Below, piece by piece: positions 35,454 to 43,752 of a DNA stretch of 64,000 nucleotides. The stretch spans positions 62,001 to 126,000 of the forward strand of contig NTHE01000014.1 of assembly GCA_002551355.1 (NCBI GenBank), given 5' to 3'. Position numbers and translations under genes: made by a program. A model generated the notes under the pieces. That model was not told the DNA's origin. It was given only the letters and a program-made list of their open reading frames with translations, and made no database searches. Within the stretch, counting starts at the first letter, position 1; each line of letters opens with the position of its first letter. Origin of the DNA: Streptomyces sp. man185 (GTDB lineage Bacteria > Actinomycetota > Actinomycetes > Streptomycetales > Streptomycetaceae).

Positions 35454-37016
35454 TCAGTCCAGCGAGACCGGGTTGGGCTCCGGGTGCGCGGCGCAGTCCG
35501 CACCCCGCCCCGGCACCTCGCCGGTCAGCAGGTACCGGCGCAGATGGTCGTCGACGCAGGCGTTCCCGGCCCCGCCGATGCCGTGCGTCCCCGCGTCCCG
35601 CTCGGTCACCAGCGAGGACCCGGGCAGCCGCTTCCGCAGCTCCAGCGCCCCCTGGTACGGGGTCGCCGCGTCCCGCTCCGCCGCCAGAATCAGCACCGGC
35701 GGCAGCTCGCCCCACCCCACCCGGACGTCCAGCGGCCGCTGCCGGGGCGCGGGCCAGAACGCGCACGGCAGATTGGTGAAGGCGTTGTCCCAGGCCTCGA
35801 ACGGCGCGACGCGCGCCAGCTCCGTGTGGTCGCGGTCCCACACCTCGAAGTCCTGCGGCCAGGACGCGTCGTTGCACTCGACGGCCGTGTACACCGCCTG
35901 GGCGTTCTCGTTGTCCTTCGCCGCCACCGCACGCGGGGAGGCCTGCGCGACCAGCGGCTCCGGGTTGCCCCGGACGTACTCCGACAGGGCCGTCGCCCGC
36001 ATCGCCCAGTAGTCGTCGTAGTACCCCGCCCCCAGGAACGCCGAGTGCAGCTGCCCCGGTCCGACCTTGCCGCCGGCGGGCTTCACCGCCAGCTCGGCGC
36101 GCACCTCGTCGTACTGCTTCTGCACCGCCTCCGGGGTGGTCCCCAGGCGGTACACGTCGTCGTGCTTGGCCACCCAGCGGCGGAAGTCCTCCCAGCGCGC
36201 CTCGAAGGCCAGCGACTGGCCCATGTTGGAGCGGTACCAGATCTGCTCCGGGTCCGGATCGACCGCCGAGTCGAAGACCATGCGCCGTACGTGGGAGGGG
36301 AACAGCGTCGCGTACAGCGCCCCGAAGTACGTCCCGTAGGAGGCGCCCATGAACGTCAGGCGCTGCTCGCCGAGCGCGGCCCGCAGGACGTCCAGGTCCC
36401 GGGCGTTGTTCAGCGAGGTGTAGTGCCGCAGCGTCTCGCCCGCGTGCTCCGCGCAGCCCTGCGCGTACGCCTTCGCACGGGCGACGCGCCGCTCCTTGTA
36501 CTCCCGCGTCGGGTGCGTCGGCGCCTCCGTCGGGCCCTTCGTGTAGGCGGCGGGGTCCTGGCAGCTCAGCGGGGCGGACGAGCCGTTGACGCCGCGCGGG
36601 GCGTAGCCGACCAGGTCGTACGCCTCGGCGATCTCCTTCCACTCCGGCATCTCCCCGGCGAGCGGGAAGGTGATGCTGGACGCTCCGGGCCCGCCCGGGT
36701 TGTAGACGAACGCGCCCTGCCGCTCCTCGGCCGGACCGGTGGCGGGTGTGCGGCTGACGGTCAGTTCGAGCTGCCGCCCGTGCGGCTCCGCGTAGTCCAG
36801 GGGCACCTTCACCGTGCCGCACTTCAACGAGTCCGGGAGCATCTCCTCCTCGGGGCAGGAGACGAAGTCGATCCCGGCGGCGGTGGCACGGGCGGCGGCG
36901 ATCGCGGTGCCCCGGGACTCGGCGGACCCCGGGCGCTCCCAGGCCCCCGCGGGAGCGGCGGCCAGCGCGGACAGGACCAGGGAGCCGATCGATGTGTAGA
37001 GCGCAGCAGTTCTCAC
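35454..37016 (-). CDS. Secreted alpha/beta-hydrolase, tripeptidyl aminopeptidase-like (S33/TAP family)
   Basis: Exported 520-aa hydrolase of the Streptomyces SlpD/SlpE/TAP group. The signal peptide (about 1-25) ends in APAGA. The oxyanion region is NPGGPGASS, and YDLVGYAPRGVNGSSAPLSC matches the family pattern. The nucleophile elbow is FMGASYGTYFGALYATL, the acid is in ILAAERDAATPYQGAL, and the His in ERDAGTHGIGGAGNACVD. Paired Cys residues fit an extracellular enzyme. Relatives remove N-terminal peptides from secreted proteins. It lies 129 bases downstream of the TIGR04222/MNIO pair on the same strand, so it could act on that product, but this is only positional. Confidence 0.85.
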   Translation of the reverse strand: MRTAALYTSIGSLVLSALAAAPAGAWERPGSAESRGTAIAAARATAAGIDFVSCPEEEMLPDSLKCGTVKVPLDYAEPHGRQLELTVSRTPATGPAEERQGAFVYNPGGPGASSITFPLAGEMPEWKEIAEAYDLVGYAPRGVNGSSAPLSCQDPAAYTKGPTEAPTHPTREYKERRVARAKAYAQGCAEHAGETLRHYTSLNNARDLDVLRAALGEQRLTFMGASYGTYFGALYATLFPSHVRRMVFDSAVDPDPEQIWYRSNMGQSLAFEARWEDFRRWVAKHDDVYRLGTTPEAVQKQYDEVRAELAVKPAGGKVGPGQLHSAFLGAGYYDDYWAMRATALSEYVRGNPEPLVAQASPRAVAAKDNENAQAVYTAVECNDASWPQDFEVWDRDHTELARVAPFEAWDNAFTNLPCAFWPAPRQRPLDVRVGWGELPPVLILAAERDAATPYQGALELRKRLPGSSLVTERDAGTHGIGGAGNACVDDHLRRYLLTGEVPGRGADCAAHPEPNPVSLD

Positions 37017-37145
37017 GCGCGGGGGCCTCTCTGCGGATGCGGAGAGGCATGGTCGGGCGAGCGGGCGCCGATGTCCAGCCCCGCCCCGGCATGTCCGGGA
37101 GGACCACCCTGATGGCCGGTCAACAACGGTGCTGCGGAGCCCGGT

Positions 37146-38198
37146 TCAGGACCCGCCGCCGCCGCAGCCGCCGCCTGAGCTTCCGCCCCCGCCCCCGCCC
37201 CCACAGCTGGACCCGCCACCCCCGCAGCTCGATCCGCTGCTGCCGCCGCACCCGGAGCCCGAGGAGCACCCGGACCCGCCGCCGCAGCTCGATCCGGAGC
37301 CGCCCCCGGTCGACCCTCCGCAACTGGAGCCGCCAGGGCCGGAGGCGGCGCACCAGACCGTCGTGGCGGCGAAGGCGGTGGCTCCCGTCTCCGTGGATCC
37401 GGCGACGTGCGCGGGGGACCGGCGGCGCGGAGCGCTCAGCCGTGCCGCCGCGACCAGTTGCTCCCGGAGCGCCCGGTCCGGCAGGGCGCGCAGCCCCTGT
37501 GTGGCGACCAGATGGGCGGGCGTCACCACATGGGCGTAGGCCGTGCGGAACGACAGCGCGGCGTGGCGGCCCGACCTCGTGATGCGGCTCGCGGAGGAGC
37601 CGGCGACGATCAGCCCGGTGAACGCGCCGATCACGATCGCGGGCAGCATCTTCACGATGAACGGGACCGAGAATTCCAGGGAGTCGGCCGTGGCGAACTG
37701 GACAAAGGTGAGCACCAGGCTCAACGGCAGGGCGATGAGGCACGCCACCCCCTGGACCAGCCCCCACCTGCGCAGCGGGCGGATCCGATGGGGCGGCACG
37801 AGCAGCCCGCGCGCCGCGAGTCCGTCGCCGGTCTCCTGGACCGCCGGGTGCCGCATCACCGTTTCCCGCAGGACGTGCAGGGCGCCGTTCGGCGCGGCGG
37901 CCAGCTCCTGGAGCACCGCACGTTCCACCGGGTCGTTCGCCTGCGGATGCCGTACGGAGATGATGCCGGGACCGCCGATGAGGACCCGGCCGTCCGCGTG
38001 GAGCGCGGTCAGGGCGGTGTCCACGACCCGGGCCGGACCGCCGTTCAGGAACGCGACCTCGTACAGGTCGTGGAGTTCGGGGCGGGGGCTCGCGGAGGGG
38101 CGGCGGGACCGTTCGGCCACCGCCCTGACGACGAGCAGCACCGACGAGAGGACGACCGCGAGGGTCGCCAGCAGAGCGAGAACGTTCACAGCGGTCAC
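37146..38198 (-). CDS. TIGR04222-type membrane protein with Cys/Gly/Ser-rich C-terminal tail
   Basis: Unknown 350-aa membrane protein. The N-terminal helix (about 3-23) is followed by a soluble domain ([20 protein letters not shown], then [14 protein letters not shown]). Two membrane helices follow (about 145-165 and 175-200), then a short basic region, and a 68-residue tail of Gly, Ser and Cys with eight Cys from [12 protein letters not shown] to the end. This architecture matches TIGR04222 proteins as I recall them. The GTG start at 38198 overlaps the stop of the DUF692 gene (GTGA), so the two are translated together. The tail looks like a substrate region for the MNIO enzyme next door. No function is established. 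Confidence 0.75.
   Translation of the reverse strand: MTAVNVLALLATLAVVLSSVLLVVRAVAERSRRPSASPRPELHDLYEVAFLNGGPARVVDTALTALHADGRVLIGGPGIISVRHPQANDPVERAVLQELAAAPNGALHVLRETVMRHPAVQETGDGLAARGLLVPPHRIRPLRRWGLVQGVACLIALPLSLVLTFVQFATADSLEFSVPFIVKMLPAIVIGAFTGLIVAGSSASRITRSGRHAALSFRTAYAHVVTPAHLVATQGLRALPDRALREQLVAAARLSAPRRRSPAHVAGSTETGATAFAATTVWCAASGPGGSSCGGSTGGGSGSSCGGGSGCSSGSGCGGSSGSSCGGGGSSCGGGGGGGSSGGGCGGGGS
37149..37351 (-). repeat. Low-complexity Cys/Gly/Ser-coding tract
   Basis: Codes the tail of the TIGR04222 protein. Units of the form SSCGGG or SGCGGS recur irregularly, placing eight Cys within about 68 residues. The DNA is a run of GGC/AGC/TGC-type codons and is prone to slippage, so copy number may vary between strains. 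Confidence 0.85.
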
Positions 38199-39502
38199 TT
38201 CCCCACGAGGGCGGCACGGGCCGCCCGGACCAGACGGGTGGTACGGCGCGGCGGCCTGGCGCCCGCCCGGTCCTGCCACCAGTACGTCAGCCGGCGTCGC
38301 GCCGCCGGATCGGCGGGCCCGCCCGTGATGAGCACGTGCTCCGCGAAGTCCAGCGCGTCGCGCCGGTAGCCGCCGGACATCGGACGGCTCCCGGCGTACG
38401 CCAGGAACGCGGCGCGGTAGCCGTCGCCGAGGATCTCCGGCAGCTCAGGCGCGACCTTCGCGACGACGTCCGCGCGCTTGGCGGCCAACGCCCGGCTCTG
38501 CACCCGCAGCCGCCGGTGGTCGAAGCCCTCGGGGGCCGGCGTTCCGGCCACGAGAGCGGAGAGCAGCGCGGTCTGCGCGACGGCGGTACGGTCACGGGTT
38601 CCGGCCGGCACGGTGACGGCAGCCGCCCGGGGGTCCGCGCCCGCCGCGTCGCGGGGCGCCGGAGGCGGGTCCGCCGGGGGAGCCGCCTGCCGCAGCGTCG
38701 CCCGGATCGCGTCCAGTTCGCCCGCCAGCTCCGCGGCCGGCGGGAAGGCGTCGTCCCGCTCCAGCAGCACGCCCGGCGGGTCGACCCGGGAGCGCAGCTC
38801 GGCCAGCACCTCCAGGACGGGGGCGGACACCGGGTGGGCGTGTGTGTCGTGCCAGACGCCGTTCTTCTCGACCCCGCCCGCCACATGGACGTACGCGATG
38901 GCCTCCACCGGCAGCTCGTCCAGTGCCTTCGACGGGTCCTGGCCCAGGTTGACGTGGTTGGTGTGCAGATTGGCCACGTCGATCAGCAGCCGCACCCCGG
39001 TCCGCTCGACCAGCTCCGCCAGGAACTGCCCCTCGGTCAGCTCCTCGTCCGGCCAGGAGATCAGCGCCGCGATGTTCTCCAGCGCCAGCGGCACCGGCAG
39101 CGAGTCCTGCGCGATCCGCACGTTCTCGCACAGCACGTCCAGAGCGTCCCAGGTGCGCGGCACCGGCAGCAGATGCCCCGCCTCCAGCCTCGGCGACGCC
39201 GTCAGCGGCCCTCCGGCCCGAACGAACGCGATGTGCTCGGTCACGAGCGGCGTCCCCAGCAGTTCGGCGTGCGCCGCGAGACCGGCGAGGCGACCGGGGT
39301 CGGGCCGGTCCGCGCCGCCGAGCCCGAGGGCCACCCCGTGCGGCACGACGGTCACGCCGCGCTCCCGGAGCCGCACCAGCGAGTCCGGGAGATGGTCGGC
39401 GCAGAGGTTCTCCGCGACCGCCTCGACCCAGTCGATCCCGCTCAGCGCCTCCACCTCGGCCGCGATCTCCGGCCGCCAGCCGATACCGATGCCCAGTTCC
39501 AT
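38195..39502 (-). CDS. DUF692 / MNIO enzyme with a C-terminal DUF2063-like partner domain
   Basis: Predicted multinuclear non-heme iron oxidase, 435 aa. The TIM-barrel DUF692 domain (about 1-270) keeps the metal-ligand motifs: [20 protein letters not shown] (His), [10 protein letters not shown] (Glu), [16 protein letters not shown] (Asp, His), YVHVAGG (His) and WHDTHAHPV (Asp, His). Characterised members (MbnB, TglH, ChrH) oxidise Cys or other residues of peptide substrates. After a Pro/Ala linker, residues about 300-405 ([20 protein letters not shown], and [20 protein letters not shown]) resemble DUF2063/HvfC partner proteins that are normally separate genes. ATG 39502 is chosen since the fold starts at [11 protein letters not shown]. 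It overlaps the Cys-rich TIGR04222 gene, its likely substrate. Confidence 0.8.
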   Translation of the reverse strand: MELGIGIGWRPEIAAEVEALSGIDWVEAVAENLCADHLPDSLVRLRERGVTVVPHGVALGLGGADRPDPGRLAGLAAHAELLGTPLVTEHIAFVRAGGPLTASPRLEAGHLLPVPRTWDALDVLCENVRIAQDSLPVPLALENIAALISWPDEELTEGQFLAELVERTGVRLLIDVANLHTNHVNLGQDPSKALDELPVEAIAYVHVAGGVEKNGVWHDTHAHPVSAPVLEVLAELRSRVDPPGVLLERDDAFPPAAELAGELDAIRATLRQAAPPADPPPAPRDAAGADPRAAAVTVPAGTRDRTAVAQTALLSALVAGTPAPEGFDHRRLRVQSRALAAKRADVVAKVAPELPEILGDGYRAAFLAYAGSRPMSGGYRRDALDFAEHVLITGGPADPAARRRLTYWWQDRAGARPPRRTTRLVRAARAALVGK

Positions 39503-39639
39503 GACGTCCCCCGTCCCCCTGCTCACCTCGTTCTGTCCAGGGGTCATCGCCCCGTCGCGCGGCGATGAACCCGACCGGGGGGACGTTCAGAGCTTCATTT
39601 GAGGTTCCGCGACCGCCGCCGTCGTTATGACATCGGCAT

Positions 39640-40389
39640 CTAGGGCATCGGCATCATCGTGGGCGGCACCGGGCGTGAGGTGAAGGACTGGTCGCCGGTC
39701 GGCGTCGCCGGTACCGGGGCCAGGGGGGCCTGCCCGTCCCGGGGCATCGAGGGGCCCGAAGGACTGGCCGTCGACCCGCTCGCCGCCTCGCGCGCCAGCG
39801 CGTCGAAGTCGACGAACCCGGTGCCCTCCAGCATGGTGATGTGGTCCAGCACGGTCTGGTTGGCGTCGCTCGCGAGCTGCCGGATCAGCGTGTTCCGGGT
39901 GGTGTGGCGGACCTGGCCGATCAGGCCGAAGACCTTGCCGTGGGCGGCCCGCAGGATATTGGCGAACTTCCGCTCGTACTCGTCCCCACTCGCCGCCGTC
40001 AGCTCCCGCAGCCACTCCTGCTGCTGGGCGGTCGGCTGGTTGGGCAGCTCCACCCCGAGCTTCGCGGCCACGTCCCGGGCCCGCCGGTCCAGGTCCGTGT
40101 GCCCGACGACCAGGTGGTCCCCGGCGGCCTTCGTCGCCTCGCTGGGCGCCCGTTCGATCGCCTGCTGCCCGGCGGGCAGCTCCCACAGTCCGGCGAGCCG
40201 CACCTTGACCAGGAAGTCCCGGTCGGTCGCGGAGAGCGGGCCCCACTGGGTGGCGACACTGGAGGCGTTCAGGTTCGCCTCGCCGGTGCCCGAGCGGTCC
40301 GCGTAGGACCAGACGGGAAACGCGATCGCGCCGAGTGTGGCGACCAGTGCCGCGATGATGAGGGCCGTTCCGTTGATGCGTCGCAACAA
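39640..40389 (-). CDS. DUF4142 protein, membrane-anchored
   Basis: A 249-aa protein with an N-terminal hydrophobic signal or anchor (about 8-28) and a helical DUF4142 domain (ferritin-like fold) from LSATDRDFLVKVRLAGLWEL. It includes HTDLDRRARDVAAKLGVELP. A Pro/Ser-rich tail ends it. The start is TTG 40389 with GGGAG 5 bases upstream; a second TTG follows at once. Family members are exported and of unknown function. It lies 137 bases upstream of the MNIO gene on the same strand. I see no clear terminator between them, so it might belong to the same unit. Confidence 0.75.
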   Translation of the reverse strand: MLRRINGTALIIAALVATLGAIAFPVWSYADRSGTGEANLNASSVATQWGPLSATDRDFLVKVRLAGLWELPAGQQAIERAPSEATKAAGDHLVVGHTDLDRRARDVAAKLGVELPNQPTAQQQEWLRELTAASGDEYERKFANILRAAHGKVFGLIGQVRHTTRNTLIRQLASDANQTVLDHITMLEGTGFVDFDALAREAASGSTASPSGPSMPRDGQAPLAPVPATPTGDQSFTSRPVPPTMMPMP

Positions 40390-40552
40390 GGTGTCTCCCG
40401 GGACGAGGCGTGACAGCGTCGATCGGACAGGCGTCGATCAACCGCCAAGCGACTGGCTGTGCAGGCTACTTGGCGGTAACGCCGGTGGGGCAGTATCGGG
40501 AGATACGGAAAGGGGAGCAGAAACACTCAGCGCGCGGGCGATCCGTTCCCGA
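40390..40552. other. Short intergenic region upstream of the DUF4142 gene
   Basis: 163 bases between two minus-strand genes. No RNA gene or clear hairpin is seen. The promoter for the DUF4142/MNIO group would be expected here. Confidence 0.3.
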
Positions 40553-41281
40553 TCACCTTCCCGGCCGGCGGCGCAGCGCCGGGTGGTCGGCGATCACCGT
40601 GCGGGAGCTCGGTGCGATCTCCGTGAACCCCGCGTCGCGCACCACCGGCAGGCCGCTCGCGGTCAGCTCCCGCCACTGCTCCGGGGCGGCCGTGGTCACG
40701 GAGAGCGGGAACCCCGCCTCGCGCCAGGCCTTGCGCTCGGTGTCGGAGAGCTCCCACCAGGCGAGCTGGGCACCGTGACCGACCTGCGCCATCGTCTTGC
40801 CCGCCGACATCTCCAGCTCCGGGTTGAGCCACAGCACCGGGCCCTGCGGGTCCGGGGCGGCCGGCGGCTCGGGGTCGTCCAGCTCGGTGCCCGACACCTG
40901 GAGTTTGGCCAGCTCCTTGGGCCAGCCGTCCAGCGGGATCGGCGGGAACACCCGTACCTCCGCGCCGTCCTCGCCCGTCACCGTGATGCCGTCCAGCGCC
41001 GCGGCCTTGCGCCACTCCGCGCCGCGCGCCCGGCGCACCACCTTGCGGATCCGGGCGTCCTCCCAGTCCCGCATCACCCCGGCCCACTCGCCCTCGCCGA
41101 GGGACCGCTCGTCGGACAGGATCGTGAGCACCGCGCGGGCGGCGGTGCGCAGGGCGTCCGTCCGAGCGGGCGGGTCCGTCTTCTCCAGGTGCACCACGAG
41201 CGGGAGCACGTACTGCGGGGCTTCGTCCCGGTCGGTCGGACCGCTGTGGAAGGGGCTCTGGGGAGTGTCGTCGCTGCTCAC
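40553..41281 (-). CDS. Peptidyl-tRNA hydrolase type 2-like protein
   Basis: A 242-aa cytoplasmic protein. The C-terminal half shows the PTH2-like pattern: EMSAGKTMAQVGHGAQLAWW (the GK..AQ..H motif), SVTTAAPEQWREL, and VVRDAGFTEIAPSSRTVIA (the D.G.T...P...T block). The N-terminal 110 residues are extra and contain VLPLVVHLEKTDPPARTDAL. PTH2 enzymes release peptides from stalled peptidyl-tRNA, mainly in archaea and eukaryotes. The actinobacterial relatives are uncharacterised, and the housekeeping Pth is elsewhere, so the function is tentative. It is divergent from the AIM24 gene with 72 bases between starts. Confidence 0.65.
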   Translation of the reverse strand: MSSDDTPQSPFHSGPTDRDEAPQYVLPLVVHLEKTDPPARTDALRTAARAVLTILSDERSLGEGEWAGVMRDWEDARIRKVVRRARGAEWRKAAALDGITVTGEDGAEVRVFPPIPLDGWPKELAKLQVSGTELDDPEPPAAPDPQGPVLWLNPELEMSAGKTMAQVGHGAQLAWWELSDTERKAWREAGFPLSVTTAAPEQWRELTASGLPVVRDAGFTEIAPSSRTVIADHPALRRRPGR

Positions 41282-41353
41282 CGTCCCAGTCTGCCAGGCG
41301 GTGGCTCGTCACCTGCTTGGCGGAACGAACGGGTCCGGGTGAGGATGCTCCCC

Positions 41354-42028
41354 ATGAAGAGCGATCTCTTTTCCAGCGAGCACATGGCCCAGCAGGCAAA
41401 CACCCCCGGCATGACCCTGCAGAACGCCAAGTCGATCAAGTACGCCGTCAACGGGGAGATGCACGCCCGCCAGGGCTCGATGATCGCCTTCCGCGGCAAC
41501 CTCCAGTTCGAGCGCAAGGGCCAGGGCATCGGCGGCATGCTCAAGCGTGCCGTCACCGGCGAGGGCCTCGCGCTGATGGCCGTCCGGGGCCAGGGCGAGG
41601 CGTGGTTCGCGCACGAGGCGGCGAACTGCTTCATCGTGGAGCTGGACCAGGGTGACTCGATCACCATCAACGGCCGCAACGTCCTCTGCTTCGACCCCAC
41701 GCTCTCCTACGAGATCAAGACCGTGAAGGGCGCCGGAATGGTCGGCGGCGGCCTCTTCAACAGCGTCTTCACGGGCTACGGCAAGCTCGGCCTGATGTGC
41801 GAGGGCACCCCGATCGTGATCCCCGTGACGGCCGCCCAGCCGGTGTCCGTGGACACGGACGCGGTCGTCGGCTGGAGCCAGCAACTCACGACCAGCCTGA
41901 ACCGTTCCCAGAGCGTCGGCTCGATGGTGCGCGGCGGATCCGGCGAGGCCGTTCAGCTGGTGCTCCAGGGCGAGGGCTTCGTCATCGTGCGGCCCAGCGA
42001 GGCCAGGCCCGAGAAGACCTCCAACTGA
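41354..42028 (+). CDS. AIM24 family protein
   Basis: A 224-aa beta-rich cytoplasmic protein. SIKYAVNGEMHARQGSMIAF, GRNVLCFDPTLSYEIKTV and a Gly-rich GAGMVGGGLFNSVFTGYGKL are typical of the AIM24/TRAP-like family, which includes a mitochondrial organisation protein in yeast; the bacterial role is unknown. ATG 41354 has GAGG at 41341-41344 about 9 bases before it. The stop overlaps the frame of the ABC remnant that follows, which suggests both were once in one operon. Confidence 0.85.
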   Translation: MKSDLFSSEHMAQQANTPGMTLQNAKSIKYAVNGEMHARQGSMIAFRGNLQFERKGQGIGGMLKRAVTGEGLALMAVRGQGEAWFAHEAANCFIVELDQGDSITINGRNVLCFDPTLSYEIKTVKGAGMVGGGLFNSVFTGYGKLGLMCEGTPIVIPVTAAQPVSVDTDAVVGWSQQLTTSLNRSQSVGSMVRGGSGEAVQLVLQGEGFVIVRPSEARPEKTSN

Positions 42029-42480
42029 GCCTGAACCTGGGACGGGTGGGCCACCGGTACGGCCTCCGCGGGCGCTGGGTGCTGCGCGGGGTCGACCTCG
42101 CCCTGCCGGCGCTGGCGCTCGTCCGGGTCGAGGGCGGCAACGGCGCGGGAAAATCGACCCTGTTGCGGCTGCTCGCCGGGATCGCCGCGCTCGCCGGACT
42201 GCTCGCCGCCCTGTGCTGCGTGCTGCTGGGCGCGGCGGTGGGGGCGCTCAGCACCCGCCCGGTACTGGGCCGCCGGGGCTGGTCCGTCGCGGCGGCCGTG
42301 CTCGGATCGGTCCTCGCGCTCGTGACCACCGGATCCGCGGCGCGGTACGCGGTCACCGCCCTGGTGACCGGATCGCGGACCGGGACGTTCCAGCCGCCCG
42401 TCCTGCCGTCGCTCGGGGCGGCGGCCACCGCCGCCGCAGCGGCGTTTCTGGTCTGCCGGATCGCCGCCCGACGCGGGTGA
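42025..42480 (+). pseudogene. ABC transporter remnant: ATPase N-terminus fused to a permease-like tail
   Basis: One open frame of about 151 codons joins two unrelated pieces. The first 50 codons are the start of an ABC ATPase, including RYGLRGRWVLRGVDLALPA nearby and Walker A GGNGAGKSTLLRLLAG. Directly after it the frame becomes hydrophobic (AALAGLLAALCCVLLGAAVG and later segments), like the end of a membrane permease. The Q-loop, signature and Walker B are missing. An internal deletion between an ATPase gene and a downstream permease gene explains this. The expected ATGA overlap with the AIM24 stop reads CTGA, so the start codon is also lost or weak. GTG 42046 is the first standard start. 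Confidence 0.75.
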
Positions 42481-42494
42481 GTAGGCTCGTGGAT

Positions 42495-42707
42495 GTGGAA
42501 AAGGACAGGGACCAGGCGTACTGCGCGACCCCGGGGCCGATCGCACCGGCCGGACCGGCGGCGCCGGGCGGCGCGGCCGAGGGGCCTCCGTACGCCGAGT
42601 GCGTGCTGTGCCGCGAGCCGACCGAGTATCCGGAGGCCACGAAGGGCGCCACGCTCTGTCCGGTCTGCGCCTGGCAGGAGGCGGGCCGCACGGCCTGCTC
42701 GGGCTGA
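42495..42707 (+). CDS. Small zinc-ribbon protein
   Basis: A 70-aa protein with two CxxC knuckles, ECVLCREP and LCPVCAW, spaced by 18 residues, the pattern of a zinc ribbon. An Ala/Pro/Gly-rich stretch precedes it. GTG 42495 is preferred because TAGGCT (42482-42487) lies 7 bases upstream with no Shine-Dalgarno site, indicating a leaderless mRNA; GTG 42489 is the alternative. Its role is unknown. Short zinc ribbons in actinomycetes often act as nucleic-acid or protein adaptors. Confidence 0.6.
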   Translation: MEKDRDQAYCATPGPIAPAGPAAPGGAAEGPPYAECVLCREPTEYPEATKGATLCPVCAWQEAGRTACSG

Positions 42708-42724
42708 CTGCCTGCCCCGACTGG

Positions 42725-42758
42725 CCTGCCTGCCTGCCTGCCTGTGCCTGCCTGCTTG
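42725..42758. repeat. CCTG tetranucleotide microsatellite
   Basis: Five uninterrupted CCTG units (42725-42744), TG, two more units and a variant CTTG. Related CTGC/TGACTG repeats flank it from about 42702 to 42775. It lies between the zinc-ribbon stop and the convergent deacetylase stop, outside coding sequence. Slipped-strand variation is likely. Confidence 0.85.
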
Positions 42759-42790
42759 CCTAGCTGACTGACTGCCGCCCACGCCCGTGC

Positions 42791-43678
42791 TCAGGCGTTG
42801 TCCTCCATCAGCTCCGACACCTTCACCAAGCGGTAGCCGCGCTCGCGCAGCTCCGGCACGATCCGGCGTACCGCCGCCTCGGTGGCGGGGGCCGCGCTGC
42901 GGGTGCAGTGCATCACCACGAGCGACCCCGGCCGCACCCCGTCCAGCACCTGCTCGGCCACCGCGTCCGCGTCCGTGGCGAAGGCGTCGCCGCTGACCAC
43001 GTCCCACTGCACGGCCGTCACGTTCGCCGGGGCCAGCGCACGCAGCGCCGTGTCGTCGTAGCAGCCGCCGGGGAAGCGGAAGTACGGCACCACGTTCCGC
43101 ACTCCTGCCTTCCGGAACGCCGTGAAGGCACGTTCGACGTCGCGGGTCATCGCGGTCTTCCCGACCACCGGCAGCCCGTAGCAAGGGGCGCTGAAGGCGT
43201 GGTGGCTGTAGGAGTGGTTGGCGACCTCGAACAGGGGGTCGGCGCCGATGGCCTTCGCCTGGGCCGGATACTCCTCGGCCCAGCGCCCGGTCATGAAGAC
43301 GGTTGAGGGCACCTTCAGCCGGCGCAGCAGCGCGACCAGCTCCGGGTTGTCGAACCGCTCGCCGGAGGCCGCCCGGGGGCCCTGATCGGCCGTCATGTCC
43401 GCGTCGAACGTGAGCGCCACGACCTTCTCCGCAGCGGTGCCCGAGGCGTTCCCGCCCGCCGGTCTCCGCTCGAAGACCGGGGTGCGGCCCGCCGGTCCGG
43501 GGGCCATGGTGGGCGGCTTGTCGGGAGCGGCGGAAGCCGAAGCGGGAGCCGTGGGCGGGGGACCGGGTGCGGGGGCGGGGGCCCCGCACCCGGTCAGAGC
43601 GGTGCCCGTCAGCACCCCCGCCACCGTCAGCGCTGTCGTCGTCCGCCTCGCCCGCATCGTCCGCGCAGAAGTGATCAC
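42791..43678 (-). CDS. Polysaccharide deacetylase lipoprotein (NodB/CE4 family)
   Basis: Exported 295-aa enzyme. The signal ends in a lipobox LTGC (Cys about residue 31), and a Pro/Ala linker follows. The NodB domain shows LTFDADM (catalytic and metal Asp), the metal-binding ANHSYSHHAF, the RFPGG motif, and the late VVMHCTR with its His. It would remove N-acetyl groups from peptidoglycan, chitin or another surface glycan. GTG 43678 is used. The upstream DNA is AT-rich without a ribosome site, so a leaderless start is possible; ATG 43657 is the alternative. Confidence 0.85.
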   Translation of the reverse strand: MITSARTMRARRTTTALTVAGVLTGTALTGCGAPAPAPGPPPTAPASASAAPDKPPTMAPGPAGRTPVFERRPAGGNASGTAAEKVVALTFDADMTADQGPRAASGERFDNPELVALLRRLKVPSTVFMTGRWAEEYPAQAKAIGADPLFEVANHSYSHHAFSAPCYGLPVVGKTAMTRDVERAFTAFRKAGVRNVVPYFRFPGGCYDDTALRALAPANVTAVQWDVVSGDAFATDADAVAEQVLDGVRPGSLVVMHCTRSAAPATEAAVRRIVPELRERGYRLVKVSELMEDNA

Positions 43679-43752
43679 TCACGGAAAATATCCGACAATA
43701 CGGTTATATGTGACGACGGCGCTCCGGCGCCCGCCCGGGGGCGGCGACTACC

